A stretch of 64,000 nucleotides of DNA from Cenococcum geophilum 1.58 (lineage: Eukaryota > Ascomycota > Dothideomycetes > Gloniales > Gloniaceae), in the NCBI GenBank assembly GCA_001692895.1, contig KV748190.1, forward strand, positions 707,645-771,644, given 5' to 3'. Positions 50,148 to 60,927 of this stretch are shown here, piece after piece. Made by a program: the position numbers and the translations under genes. The notes under the pieces are model-generated. The model saw only the letters and a program-made list of their open reading frames with translations, searched no databases and was not told the DNA's origin. Numbering within the stretch: position 1 is the stretch's first letter; each line of letters begins with the position of its first letter.

Positions 50148-50353
50148 TATTAGTCACACAGGGTGACTCACCAATAACGACTACTCGAGTAGGTTATAGT
50201 GATATTGGTTAATAAAGCTTTTTAATTAGAATAAGGAAGGGCGAGGAGCTTAAGGCTCCTCGCCACGCTAGTGCCGCGGCAACACATAATGGCAACTTGC
50301 TATTACGTAAGGCAGTTTACCGTACGTAACGGCAAATTGCCTTATTCCCGACA
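50148..50353 (-). repeat. Copia-2 LTR (3' in element sense)
   Basis: 206 bp, from TATTAGTCACACAGGG to ATTCCCGACA, preceded by ATAAT. Contains GGCAACTTGCTATTACGTAA and GTAACGGCAAATTGCC near 50290-50342. Confidence 0.92.
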
Positions 50354-50540
50354 CTAGCAACTCTTCTTTTATAGTTGCCCTCTATATATAAATACTACTT
50401 AACTATCATAATAAATATAAATCCTCCTTACTTACTATTACTATTGTAATATAAGTCTTGCTGTCCCAAAATTTGCCTCTTAGTACGTAATGCTTTCTTG
50501 CTAAGGAGTCGTGGGTAGACATTATATTAGGGCCGTCAGG

Positions 50541-50612
50541 GCCGCTAAGGCGCTAGCTATAAGCAAGCTAATAGCGATTTTCTATACCGGGTATAGAAAA
50601 TCCTAATTAGCT
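50541..50612 (-). other. Palindromic 3'-UTR module in Copia-2
   Basis: Hairpin at 50566-50612 around TTTCTATACCGGGTATAGAA with GCCGCTAAGGCGCTAGC at 50541-50557. In element sense it lies about 210 bp before the 3' LTR, as in Copia-1. Confidence 0.85.
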
Positions 50613-53600
50613 GGTTAAAATTAGGGTCTATAGAGCGTTATACTCTTACTCCCTTTTAACCTAACCTTTAACTTATATACGTAAAGTATTTATATTAATA
50701 AACATTTCTAGAGCCTTATTTGGGTTTGCCTTCATTATTATATCTACTAGGTTATCTTAACCGTTAATCTATTAAATCTTAAAGAGTTCTCGCTATTTAT
50801 AGGATTAACGAAGTGCCATAATATCAATTATAAGGCGCTTTTTCTTTATAGTACTAAGCTTAACTAAGCACTTATAGAGGGAGTATAAGTCGGTACATAC
50901 AATTATAGGGATAACAAAAAGTTCGAGTCAATCTATAATTATCTTTAGGGTAGTTCCAATTGCAATTACTATATTAACTCCGCTAACCATTCTATATATC
51001 TCTAACGCTAGAACGCTTTAAGTAACGCGCTTACTCTTAGTTAAGCTCTAATGGATAAGATTGCTATAAATTATAAAGTTATTCTCTCTAGTAAATTCGT
51101 TTATAATAATAATCTTATATCCTAGCTTGGAGCTAAAATCTTTATTATTTATAAATAATCTATTAACAAATACAAAGAGCTTGGTAGTAGGAAGATTAAT
51201 AGGCACATAGAGTAGTCCCCGGTCAAGATGGTTTATTTACTAAAAGAGACGCTTATTTAGGGCAAGGACGTTATCCTTAGTTAGTTTTTAGTGTTAAGCG
51301 GCAACAGAGAGATTAAATAAAGCCTTAGGTTAATAGATAGAAGCGATATAAACTCTATAAGCGCGTTACTCTACGTATCCTTATTTTAGAGAATTAACGT
51401 TAATAATATTAATCTTTTTACCTTAACCCTTCTAGCATAAAGTAATAAAATCCTCGTTTAGGGAGAGGACACATCCATTAAAGAGTAATGGTATTATTAA
51501 ATTAAGCTTTTCCTTTAGCTTTACTATAAGATTTGCCTTTACTAGCTCGTCTTCTTTAAGAGCTAAGAATCGGTTATCTCCTAAGATAATTATATCGTTA
51601 GTTTATATGCCAACAATTCTAAATAAAGTTCCCGTAGTTATAATAAGGAAGTATAGATTAAATATAGAAGTAGTTATCAAAAGCTTCTCTTTATAGTGCT
51701 TGCTGTAGGTAGCCCACTAGTAAGTTCCTACCTCTGCAATTCTATATAATAGCTTAAGCATAACTATAATTATATCTTTAGAGTATTAGTAGCAAATTTG
51801 CTCTAAAAGGTATGCTAATATTAAGCGCTAAAGGTGCGTCTCTAATTAGGTATAGGCCTAAGTAATATCTTATAAATAGACTACTATTCTATTCTTTATT
51901 AGGGAGGGAGCTAGTATAATAATAACTCGCTAACTAGCTCGTTAAATCGTAGGAGATTGTATAAGAATTACCTCCTTACTATTATCGTTATAGCCTTAAA
52001 TAATAAGCCTTAATTTCTTAAATAGGGCGTTAGTAGCTTTACGTTTAATCTCATTAACTATTCTTAACTTAAAGATGCGAACTTTATTAAACTTAGTAGG
52101 GTTATACTTCTTAAATTTAAAGACCCCTCTTATAATGAGACTATTAATCTCCTACTTATTAGATGCTTAGAAAGGAGCTCCTAGAGTTATAATACGACCT
52201 TCCTTTTAAAGCTATTTTGTAAGTTTAAAGTTAGCCTTCTCCTTAGCTGTTATAAAGGCCATTAATAGCTTAACTCTATTCTTAATAGCGGTAATAAATT
52301 GCTTTTTGAAATTAATAAGATATTAGCGATTTCGTGATCCCTTTGGGCGACCTCTACCGCGTTATAGTTATAGCGTATCTACTACAATTATATTAGGATT
52401 GTGGTCGCCTTCTAAAGCACGTTAATTATAGCTCTCCTTTAGGGTATCTTCTATAGTATCCTGTAAAGGCTTAGAACTATTATCTTTATAGTAAGGCTTA
52501 ATAANAGTTAAATNGAATTAAGTNGGTNTATAAGGCATNTAAATAGTATAAGTTTAANNATTAATTATAATNAGTTAATNTNGGCCTAACTANCCTCCCT
52601 TTTTACGCTATACGCGTACCTTAGACTAAAGTAGCAGATTAAGCGTAGTTAAGGTATTTAGGCCATTTCTTATTCCTAGTACATCGTTAACCTAGCGTAT
52701 AGCGTAAAGACGTTATACCTTTTTTGTTACCTTATAAATAGCCTTAGCTTATTATATAATGGAGGGAGATAGTAGAGAATCGTTAGTTATTTAAGGGTAG
52801 GCGCTAAAGACTAGTAATATAGGTATAAGTCTATCCGGGCCAGCGGAATTATTAATAGCTTTAACAGCTATTTATAAGGTAAGTTTTTTACTAGCGTCCT
52901 CTAGTTTTAAAGAGATAATCTTATATACATAGCGTAATAGCGCGTAATAGCGTTTTACTTTTCTAATACTATTATATGCCTTAATAGGGACTTCCTTAAC
53001 CTTAATTGCCATTGCCTTTATCTATTATTAAAACTCTATAAATAAGAAGTTCTTTCCTATATTATAGACGATTTAATTAGGGGATTCTAGGTAGATATTA
53101 ATCTAGTATAATTAAAGGGTATCCTATACATTCCTAGCTAATATATCCTTTAAAAATTATACGGCTTAGAAGGAGGTTAAGAAGTTAATAACTTAGAGTA
53201 CTGGCTTGCCGCTAAGATATATAACGTTAACAATAATATAGAAGTTAAAGTTATAGTTATCTTTAAGGGTAAACTTAAATCGGCTAGGGGACTTCTAGTT
53301 TATTTAGTATTAATAATAGTACTTTATAAGATACTTAATTGCCTTAACCTTAACTTTATAGCCTACCCGCTAAAGAACCCTAAGCAATTAGTAAACGGAT
53401 GGGTAGCCAAAATAACGGTATAGTTAACGTAACTCTAACTTAGTTAAATGGCTTTAAGTAATACTCTTTTCTAGTTAATAAAGGAGTAACTAGGGGTGAC
53501 CCTATTTACGTATAATAGGCACCTAATTATCTCCCTAAATAAGTACATTCTTAAGGTTATTAAGCTTAACGCCTAATTTATCTATATCTCTAATGCAAAA

Positions 53601-56153
53601 TAGAAATAGGGTGTTCGTAGGAACGACGTAAAAGGTGATATACCCTAAGGGGGTTTAGACCCTAATTGTGCTAATAAAGATCGCAGTACTGTAAGAGTAT
53701 ATATATTAGGTCCCGCCGCGCTTGCGACAAGTTCGCAAGCACTCTCAGTCTTTTTAGCCGTATGGCGACGTGGAGGCGGGCCACGTTATAAGTACCCTTG
53801 CTAAAATAAATTATGTATTAGCCTGCCGTTAAATAGTTAATCTAAACAGAGCTATTAAGCTACTAAAGGGCTTGAACTTAAGGTTTTCCTACTATAGATA
53901 CTCCTACGGCTTTAGTATCTAGTATAATACCATAAAAGATGTTCGCTAAGTATCTATTATTAAAGGAGAACGCGGAACTCTCCCTTAGCTTATTAAAGAT
54001 ATCTAACTTTATAGTAAAATGGAGCGTAGATTAGTTATTAAGAATAGTAACGGTTTATATACCATCTACCTTACTATACTTAGTAAAGTATTAGTTAAGT
54101 AAATACTCCTTAATTTCTATATCCATAAGGAGCTATTTAGCCTCATTAACCTTACCCTTAAGATCTTTTACGCCTTTATATTAAACCAGAAAGCTTTAAA
54201 AGTAGGCTATAGTAACTTTACAATTTTTAATATTTTTTATACTTTGGCGGAACTTATTATATACCTCCTTTCGTTTATTAAGAGAATGCCTAGTTAACTA
54301 GCAATTTGGTTTCTTATAAACGTAGTACTTCTTTTAGTAATTACTTTAAAATAAACCTCTATAAGGACCTCTACCTTTACCTTATAATTATTAATTATAC
54401 CCTCTACCATATTACCTACCCCGGCCACTATATATTTAATTAGTCCAGTTATAATTATATTAGTCGGGCGGGTTAATTAAAGTAGGTTAAAGTTAGGCGT
54501 TAAATTACTATACTTTTTAAGAGCGTAAAGCGGTGCTAATAAAAGATCTTAATTAAGTATATACTCCTTTATAAGTATTTGCAGGATTAAAGAGAGTAAG
54601 GTTATATTCTTTAACACCTTAATATACGCTAATAACTTAATTATATAGGCTAAAGTCCTCTTAATATAATTTAGATAAACTATACTAAATCATCTAAAGT
54701 TAATTAAAGAGCTTTTAAAGATAATTAAGCCGAGGGACACCTAGGTTTATAGCAATAATCCTTAGAAAGGTAGTCTCTCTCCATTCTGATATATACTGCT
54801 ACTTATTCTCTTCTATTTTAAAGTGGCATCTTAACTTATATATTATGCGGTTAAAATTATATCCTTTTCCTACTAAATGATTATAATAGAAGGTACTAGC
54901 TTAGCCCTTAAGTATAACAAAATAGGCGTTATAGTATTAATTAGACTCTATTTCTACCTTCTAGTAATAGTTATAGAAGATATATAGTTTTAAATTAAGA
55001 ACATCGTATAATTCCCTACTAAACTTCTTCTCCTAATCCGAATAGAGCTTCGCAAGCTCTATAAGCAATTTTAAACTACCTCTGATTTAAGATTAAGATA
55101 GAGGAGGTAGGAGTTACATTGTAGGCTATAGTAAGGATGTAGGTCTGGTTAGTAGAGTCTAAAGGTTAGTAGATCGCGAAGCAAGGGGATCTTATACTTA
55201 CTTATGTTAAGAGGTAGTAGTTAAAGTTATAGGTTAAATTAGTGGATTCTAGGGAACTAAAGATAGAGGTAGAGGCGATAGATATAGAACGGAAGAACTT
55301 ATGCCTAGAGTAATGGAATTAGAACGCGTCTCTTATAGTATATTACTTAGATTCCATTATAAGTTAAACTTCCTTATAGTGCGTAGTTAGTGCTTAATCT
55401 CTTATATAGTCTATTCGTGCTCTTCTTTTACGTTAAGAACCTGCTCCTAAATATTATCTCTAATAGTACCCCCATCCTTAGGGACAAATACTTTATTCTC
55501 CTAAAGGAAGTTATAAAAGTCCTATATAATATCCTTGTTTATAGGGGCCTATATTTCCTTTATCTATCTAATAAAGTCCTCCTTTATACATTCCCATAGC
55601 GCGGTATTATTATATTTACTATCCTTATAATATACTATACGGTATAATAAAAATCTATTTAAGTCTTGTTTATTAGCGTTTGTAAGGTTAATTATAGCTT
55701 TATTCTATATCTTTAGGTTAATATCTTCCTTATACTTCTTTAGGTAGGTTAACGCCATAGTAGATATAGAATTAATGGGGTGTCGTACATTAAAGGTAGG
55801 TAGGATTTTCGGTTTTATAGGATCTCATAGGTTTGCTGTTAAGAGGTAGGCAATTTAAGATATTATTTAACGCGTTTTGGACGTTAACTTAGGACCTTAG
55901 GTTTAGTAACACTTTTAACCTAAAGTACTCGACCAAATCTTTATAAACGCGGTTATTCTATATAATAGACGTAACTTGGTATCTTCTAGTACTTAATAAC
56001 ACTTCTGTTACTAGTTTTCCGTAAGTCTAAGGTAGTATAGTATTGCTAGGATCCATTCCATATAAGCGCATATAGCACCCCTATATAAGACTGTCTCTTC
56101 TATTCGAAGACCTAGCTGCTCTATAGTTGACTATATATTTAACTACTAATCAG

Positions 56154-56360
56154 TATTAGTCACATAGGGTAACTCACTAATAATAACTACTCGAGTAGGT
56201 TACAGTGATGTTGGTTAATAAAGCTTTTTAATTAGAATGAGGAAGGGCAAGGAGCTTAAGGCTCCTCGCCACGCTAGTGCCGCGGCGACACGTGATGGCA
56301 ACTTGCCATCACGTGACGGCAGTTTGCCGTACGTAATGGCAAATTGCCTCATTCCCGACA
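56154..56360 (-). repeat. Copia-2 LTR (5' in element sense)
   Basis: 207 bp, aligned with 50148-50353; followed by ATAAT (56361-56365). Confidence 0.92.
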
Positions 56361-56504
56361 ATAATAAATACATACTCTCTCTACCCATATAGTTTGTATA
56401 CTAGGCCAATATTAATATATTTCTTTATATATATTATATTCCAAACTAGCTCTAAGCAAAATACTAATTAACGTCCCATTAATCTAGTTTTTGTGCGCTA
56501 AATA

Positions 56505-59230
56505 TAATATAAGTATATTATAAACGGGTTAGGAACGTATTAATACCTTATAATAGCAAAAAGAAGAAACCAACGTATACTAAATGCATATAATTTATTT
56601 GCTATTTATTCTACTGCATTTATATAGTGTCTTAATCTATTAAATAGCTCGTGATTAATTAGAGAGCAGTACTTATTTAACCCTAAGGCGATAACTAAGT
56701 ATCTCTTATATCTTGCCCAGTTAGCAACTAATTAGAATTTGTATACTATACTATTAATACCTTCTAAACGCATTATAAATGGGTTTAGAATAGCTTACCA
56801 ATTAGTAAATTATAGAGTTCTTTATATTCTAACTGGCTCCTATATATAAGAAGAGCTTTTATCCGTTTATATACAGAGTAGGCCGTTTTATAGTTACCCG
56901 CGGCTCTTAAGATACTTTATAGGAAGTATACTTAGTAGAAAACTAGTGTTTTCCTAAAATGCTATATCTAATCGCGCCTCTAAGGATTAATATACTGTAG
57001 ATACCGCCTAAACCCTTTTATAACACGTTAGGAAGGCGTTTTAATTGCGTTCTAGGTATCCTACTAGCCATTTACTTACTATCTATATTAGATATAACAG
57101 CTTTAAAGCCTCCCTTATTACCATAAATATATTTCTAACGAATCTGCTTTTAAAGATATTTAGAAAGTAATTAAAAGACTCGCTTAAAGTATAATTAGTA
57201 AATACGCCTTATTTCCGTATTAGTAATAATACGTATAAGCGTAAAAACTATTAGAATATATTAGTATCGCGTTCCAAACGGGTTTATATTATATAATAAT
57301 ACTTTTACTATACTCTTTAAGCTAAATAGCGAATATAATCTCGTTTATATTTCTTTTAACGATACGTTTAAAAGATATATTAACTTTAAATATAGTTTAG
57401 GCTAAGAAGATCTTAGCTTACTCTTATAGAAAGCAGATTATTATAACTCCATTTTAATTATTATAGATCTATTAGATATAAGCCTATAATATATTAGCAA
57501 GCCTATTAAAACGCGTTCGTAATATATTTATATACTATTTTAGGATTTTAATACTTTTAATCAAACTTATATACTACCCCTACTAGTCCTTTTCCTTCTA
57601 GGTATAAAATAAGCTTCTTTTTTTAAATTAATCTAGTAATACAATTTATAGTAATAAAGCTTATATAGATCTATGCTAAAAAGGCCTTTCTATACTCCAT
57701 GCAAAACTATTTAAGGGTAGGACTTTAAAGAAACTTTCCTATAAAAACGTTAGGTATTTATTCGTAATTAGTTCAGAATATATTTACTAAGGGTAAGATC
57801 TAGATTACGCATTTAACGAACTAACTTAATTACCTTATTTAGTATCTCTAGAGGCGGTTTATTTAGGGGGGGTAGTATATAACTATATACCCTATATAAG
57901 GTAAAATAAATATAAGGAGTTTCTTCTAAGTTATCTAGAATAAAAACGTAAAAAGTAACCTTGCAGTTCTAATGGATAAGTTTCCCTAGTCCCTAGGGGT
58001 AGTTAATTCCTAGGAATACGTTATAGATATATTATAAACGTAGTTAGAACGCGTTTTAAGTAGGTTATATTTTTCTTACCACAGTCTACCCTTCTATAGA
58101 GATTTAATTTAATAACTCCGCATTACTCCGTTACTTTATTACCTATATTACCTAGTTAAATAAGAGATATTAAATACGCAGTATTATATTTCTTATTCGC
58201 TAGTAATACTTTTTAGAAGTACTCTAAATATATTTCTATAGTAGCCTATATATAGGTAAGAAATAAGTGCCAAATATTAGCAATATCCTAATATAATTAG
58301 TTCTAAACGTAATTTGGTTGGGTTCTAAATATATTTAGGTAAGGTAATTATATATAGAGTATCTTTATTGCTTAATTGTTAGTATATAAGCCTCTATTTA
58401 AGAGCTATATACATTTCTAGCTTAAAATTATCTTTAGGCTGCTAAAAACAAGCTTATATATATTAACTTAAGTACTAAATAAATTTGGAACCAGTTCCGT
58501 ACCTATTTATATTATATTTATAAATATCCGGGTTACTTCTATCTAGGGCTACCCGCTCTCTCTATATTAGACCCTACGTCTCTTTAGAAACTATAGTATA
58601 TTTTAAAGATTATAACGAATTCTAAAGATATTCGCATTATTTTACTCCTAAATAACACATTATATATTTTTTACCTCTTGCATTTAAGAGAGCGGATATT
58701 ATAGGCTTAGGAGTATACACTTATCTAGTTCTGTATTAGATCTAAACATATTATAAACTAGTTATAAATATAGTTAGAGTATAATTTAGATTTTTATTAA
58801 CTTACCTATATAGCTTTTTATGTATCTATGCCTCTTAAGTTAATACAGTAAGTATAACCTTTATTTAGCGTCTATAGGTACTCTAAAAGGCTTAAACAAT
58901 CCTTAATTATAAGTATAGTAAGAGGATTAGTAGATGCCTTAGTAAGAAATGTAATATAAGGAACTTTAGGCTAAATATGTTTAGAACTAGACCAGAACGT
59001 ATTTAGAATATATTAAAAACTTACCTTAATCTAATCTTACGGCTGTGTTTAACTCTCTTCTAGTATATAATCTTTTAACCTAAGAACACTATCTTCCGAA
59101 TTAATTTTAAACTTATTTTTATTATTACTAGAGAAATCCAGTAGCTAGTAATTATTAGATAGATTTATTTAAATTAGAATATATTCCAAACACGTTATAA
59201 ATACGTTATAACTAGTTACCCATAATAGTT
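56505..59230. repeat. Regularly spaced AACGCGTT-type motifs
   Basis: Motifs such as AAACGGGTTAGGAACG, AAACGCATTATAAATGGG, AACGCGTTCGTAATATAT and AACGTAGTTAGAACGCG recur near 56525, 56768, 57022, 57270, 57510, 57760, 58040, 58300, 58485, 58750, 58995 and 59190. Most spacings are 235-280 bp. Most fall inside inferred introns of the transposase gene. Confidence 0.75.
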
Positions 59231-59397
59231 GGTTCTGTTTTAGAGCCGGGAGGTAAGTTATATAGTAGGATGAGCAATTTGGGCTCGGTTGACTACGTAA
59301 TCTTATATTTTTAGCTAAGGCTGCCCCGTACAGGGATTGTGCATTAGCGCTTATGGTAGACCCACCCTTTAGTGTGGCCTAGCCGACCTATAACCAC

Positions 59398-59406
59398 AAA
59401 AGACCT
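59398..59406. repeat. 9-bp target duplication, right copy, of the Mutator-like complex
   Basis: AAAAGACCT, one transition away from 29693-29701. Confidence 0.65.
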
Positions 59407-59796
59407 AAGGATGCGATGTGCGATACCTTTTAGGATTTGGGGTATCGGATATAAGGGCTATGCTACTGCCTAAAGTGGGGCAACCGGCTCAGACTAAGGG
59501 ATTGGTACCCCCTATTTGTTTTGCAGATAATTTAACGTCTACTAAACTATTTTAAATAGAGGGTTAATTCCTTAGTCTAAGGGACTTTCGCTTATTTTAT
59601 TAAGCTTATTAACTGGCTTTATAATATACTACAGATCCCATTTAGGCCCACGTAGATTTCTCCGCATATAGGGGAAAACTATATCTTATACAGGAAAAAA
59701 GGTCTCTAGTATTAGGGAGAGAAAAACCCTATAAGCCGTCTTAGTAGGATAAAAAAACCTCGGTTTAACCGCTTTTATACGCAGTTTAGTAACTAC
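59407..59796. other. Unique-looking sequence between elements
   Basis: About 390 bp, less RIP-mutated than its neighbours. If the 9-bp duplication is real, this is the original upstream flank of the host gene at 27335-29678, now 30 kb away. It has a short inverted pair CAGACTAAGGGATT / AATTCCTTAGTCTA (about 59490 and 59567). No gene seen. Confidence 0.45.
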
Positions 59797-60008
59797 TGTT
59801 AGCGACTTAGTCAATCGAGGCATGAGCACGGCAAAAGGGTCGCACAAGCCTATACGATTGGATTGTCTATAAACGAGGATCTAAAGCTAAAGAAAGGAAA
59901 GGGAAGAACAGAAGCACCGCTTAAAGTTATATACAATCCTCCGGTCACGTAACCACACTTTACTATTACGTAACGGCAATTTGCCGGCAATCTGCTAGTG
60001 CTATAATA
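59797..60008 (-). repeat. Gypsy-4 LTR (3' in element sense)
   Basis: 212 bp. On the plus strand TGTTAGCGACTTAGTCAATC to GTGCTATAATA. Contains TAACGGCAATTTGCCGGCAA near 59970. The first 20 bases match the end of the solo LTR at 17113-17295 in complement. Confidence 0.75.
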
Positions 60009-60647
60009 TTACCACCCCTTCTGTAAAAGCCTGCCCTTAGGCTTTATATATCTATATTATACCTATAGGGCGTTCTTATCTTTATATTCTTTTAGTAGCT
60101 TATTATCTTTGCTATATTAGTACTCTATTTACTTATCTAGGTACTTTAGAGGTCCTAATTTATTAGGGTAATAGCTATAGAATTTTTAAAGCTTATAGGG
60201 ACTGCTAATAAAGTTCTATATAGGGTACTAGGTAGGATCTAGGTTATAGCCTTTTTAACTAATATAGTACTTTAGCGTTTTCCTTACTAGTTTATAGGCT
60301 AGTACTTCTTTGATTTCCTATTTATTGTTGTTATTAACTTAAATTAGTAGGGAAGGTTTATTCTTTTATCTAGGTAATAAATCGTTTATGGCCTTTTATA
60401 GCTTATCCGGTAAAAAAAAAAAGGGTAAACCTTAATTAAATTTAAGAGCTTTACCCTATATAAGTTGCCTATTCTCTTAAGAACCCTATATAGTTCTGCT
60501 ATCTAATAGTCTAGCTTATAACTAGGTCGTTCTATCTTTTAGTTCTTTATTATAACCTAGACTATATTACCTATAGTAAAGTTAGGCTTACGCCTATATT
60601 TATTTACCTACTATTTTATTAATCTTTAGGCCTTTTTTAGATTAGTA

Positions 60648-60927
60648 TCCCTTGGCCCGTCAATTCGCGTCTAACGGTTATTGATAAGAACTAGCCAATC
60701 AATTGTACTAGATTTAACGCCTGTACCAGGGGATATAGGGCCTTGGTTTTGTAGTAATTTAATATACGCGCCTGGTTTTAGGAGTTAAGTCGCTCGATAT
60801 AAAGTACTAGCATTTATCTTTCCTGCAGAACTGTATTTTGCATTATAATAGGTAGGTGCACGCGTTATTTCAAAACTGGTGTTCGCGCACGGACCACTTA
60901 CTCGTTGGACGCTGACGGGCCAAGAGA
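60648..60927. mobile_element. TA-flanked MITE, copy 2
   Basis: 280 bp with TA at both edges (60646-60647, 60928-60929) and inverted ends TCCCTTGGCCCGTCA / TGACGGGCCAAGAGA. Shares CTGGTGTTCGCGCA with copy 1 in complement. It is less RIP-mutated than copy 1 and sits in Gypsy-4. Non-coding. Confidence 0.75.

Larger units (their letters stand above)
50148..56360 (-). mobile_element. Copia-2: Ty1/Copia LTR retrotransposon, fossil
   Basis: 6,213 bp, whole in length, LTRs 50148-50353 and 56154-56360 (206-207 bp), 5-bp duplication ATAAT. Same family as Copia-1 but on the other strand. Parts on minus: gag about 55750-54000, integrase about 53600-52800, reverse transcriptase about 52300-51500, RNase H about 51200-50650. 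Ambiguous bases cluster at 52505-52592. Many RIP breaks. The LTRs are some 40 bp longer than in Copia-1 because of an extra palindrome-rich segment. It lies inside an intron of the transposase gene. Confidence 0.92.
49690..59250 (-). pseudogene. Intron-rich DDE-type transposase gene, RIP-broken and split by Copia-2
   Basis: Exons of about 60-75 codons alternate with short introns at 58971-59024, 58742-58805, 58010-58079, 57739-57787, 57503-57554, 57248-57302, 57015-57064, 56764-56798, 56498-56546, 56375-50109 (contains Copia-2) and 49865-49913; two more lie near 58500 and 58300. Phases agree at most junctions. Conserved-looking pieces in order: SEDSVLRLKDYILEES near the start; IFKVNISFKRIVKRNINEII (57310-57390), like the first catalytic strand of DDE transposases; KYIYGNKGGFKAVISNIDSK (about 57080-57140), a plausible second catalytic aspartate; LRHYINAVEQIANKLYAFS near 56600; a coiled-coil tail (MEIKLEVKELENMEKRI near 49755). 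The product would cut and join the element's ends. Length is probably about 900 residues. Many glutamine codons are now stops. Confidence 0.65.
29702..59397. mobile_element. Mutator-like TIR transposon complex with nested retroelements
   Basis: A 29.7-kb block bounded by related inverted ends (GTGCGTACAGGTCGGCCAG at the left; the complement of GTGGTTATAGGTCGGCTAG at the right) and a 9-bp direct repeat, the size typical of Mutator-like elements. Inside lie an internally deleted copy (29702-37314), a right-end fragment (37315-37786 plus 47211-47383) and a full copy (47384-59397). The inner copies show no duplications of their own. This suggests a tandem or rearranged insertion rather than three separate ones. 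Gypsy-3, Copia-3 and Copia-2 inserted later. Confidence 0.6.
47384..59397. mobile_element. Full-length Mutator-like DNA transposon, interrupted by Copia-2
   Basis: Left inverted end from about 47384 (GTGCATATAGGTTAGCTAG), right inverted end to 59397 (GCCTAGCCGACCTATAACCAC); the two match over about 40 bp. Without Copia-2 it is close to 5.8 kb. It carries an accessory gene on + (about 47545-48680) and a transposase gene on - (about 59250-49690). Both are rich in short, mutually similar introns. RIP has turned many glutamine codons into stops in both genes, so it is inactive. The Mutator-like assignment rests on the end structure, the 9-bp duplication and DDE-like motifs, and is tentative. Confidence 0.65.

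Noticed and set aside
29702-59397. A giant cargo element of the Starship type
   Set aside because: No tyrosine recombinase and no host cargo genes; the length comes from nested LTR elements.
29702-59397. Polinton-like element because of its long inverted ends
   Set aside because: The element proper is only about 5.8 kb, and no polymerase, integrase or capsid-like gene was seen.
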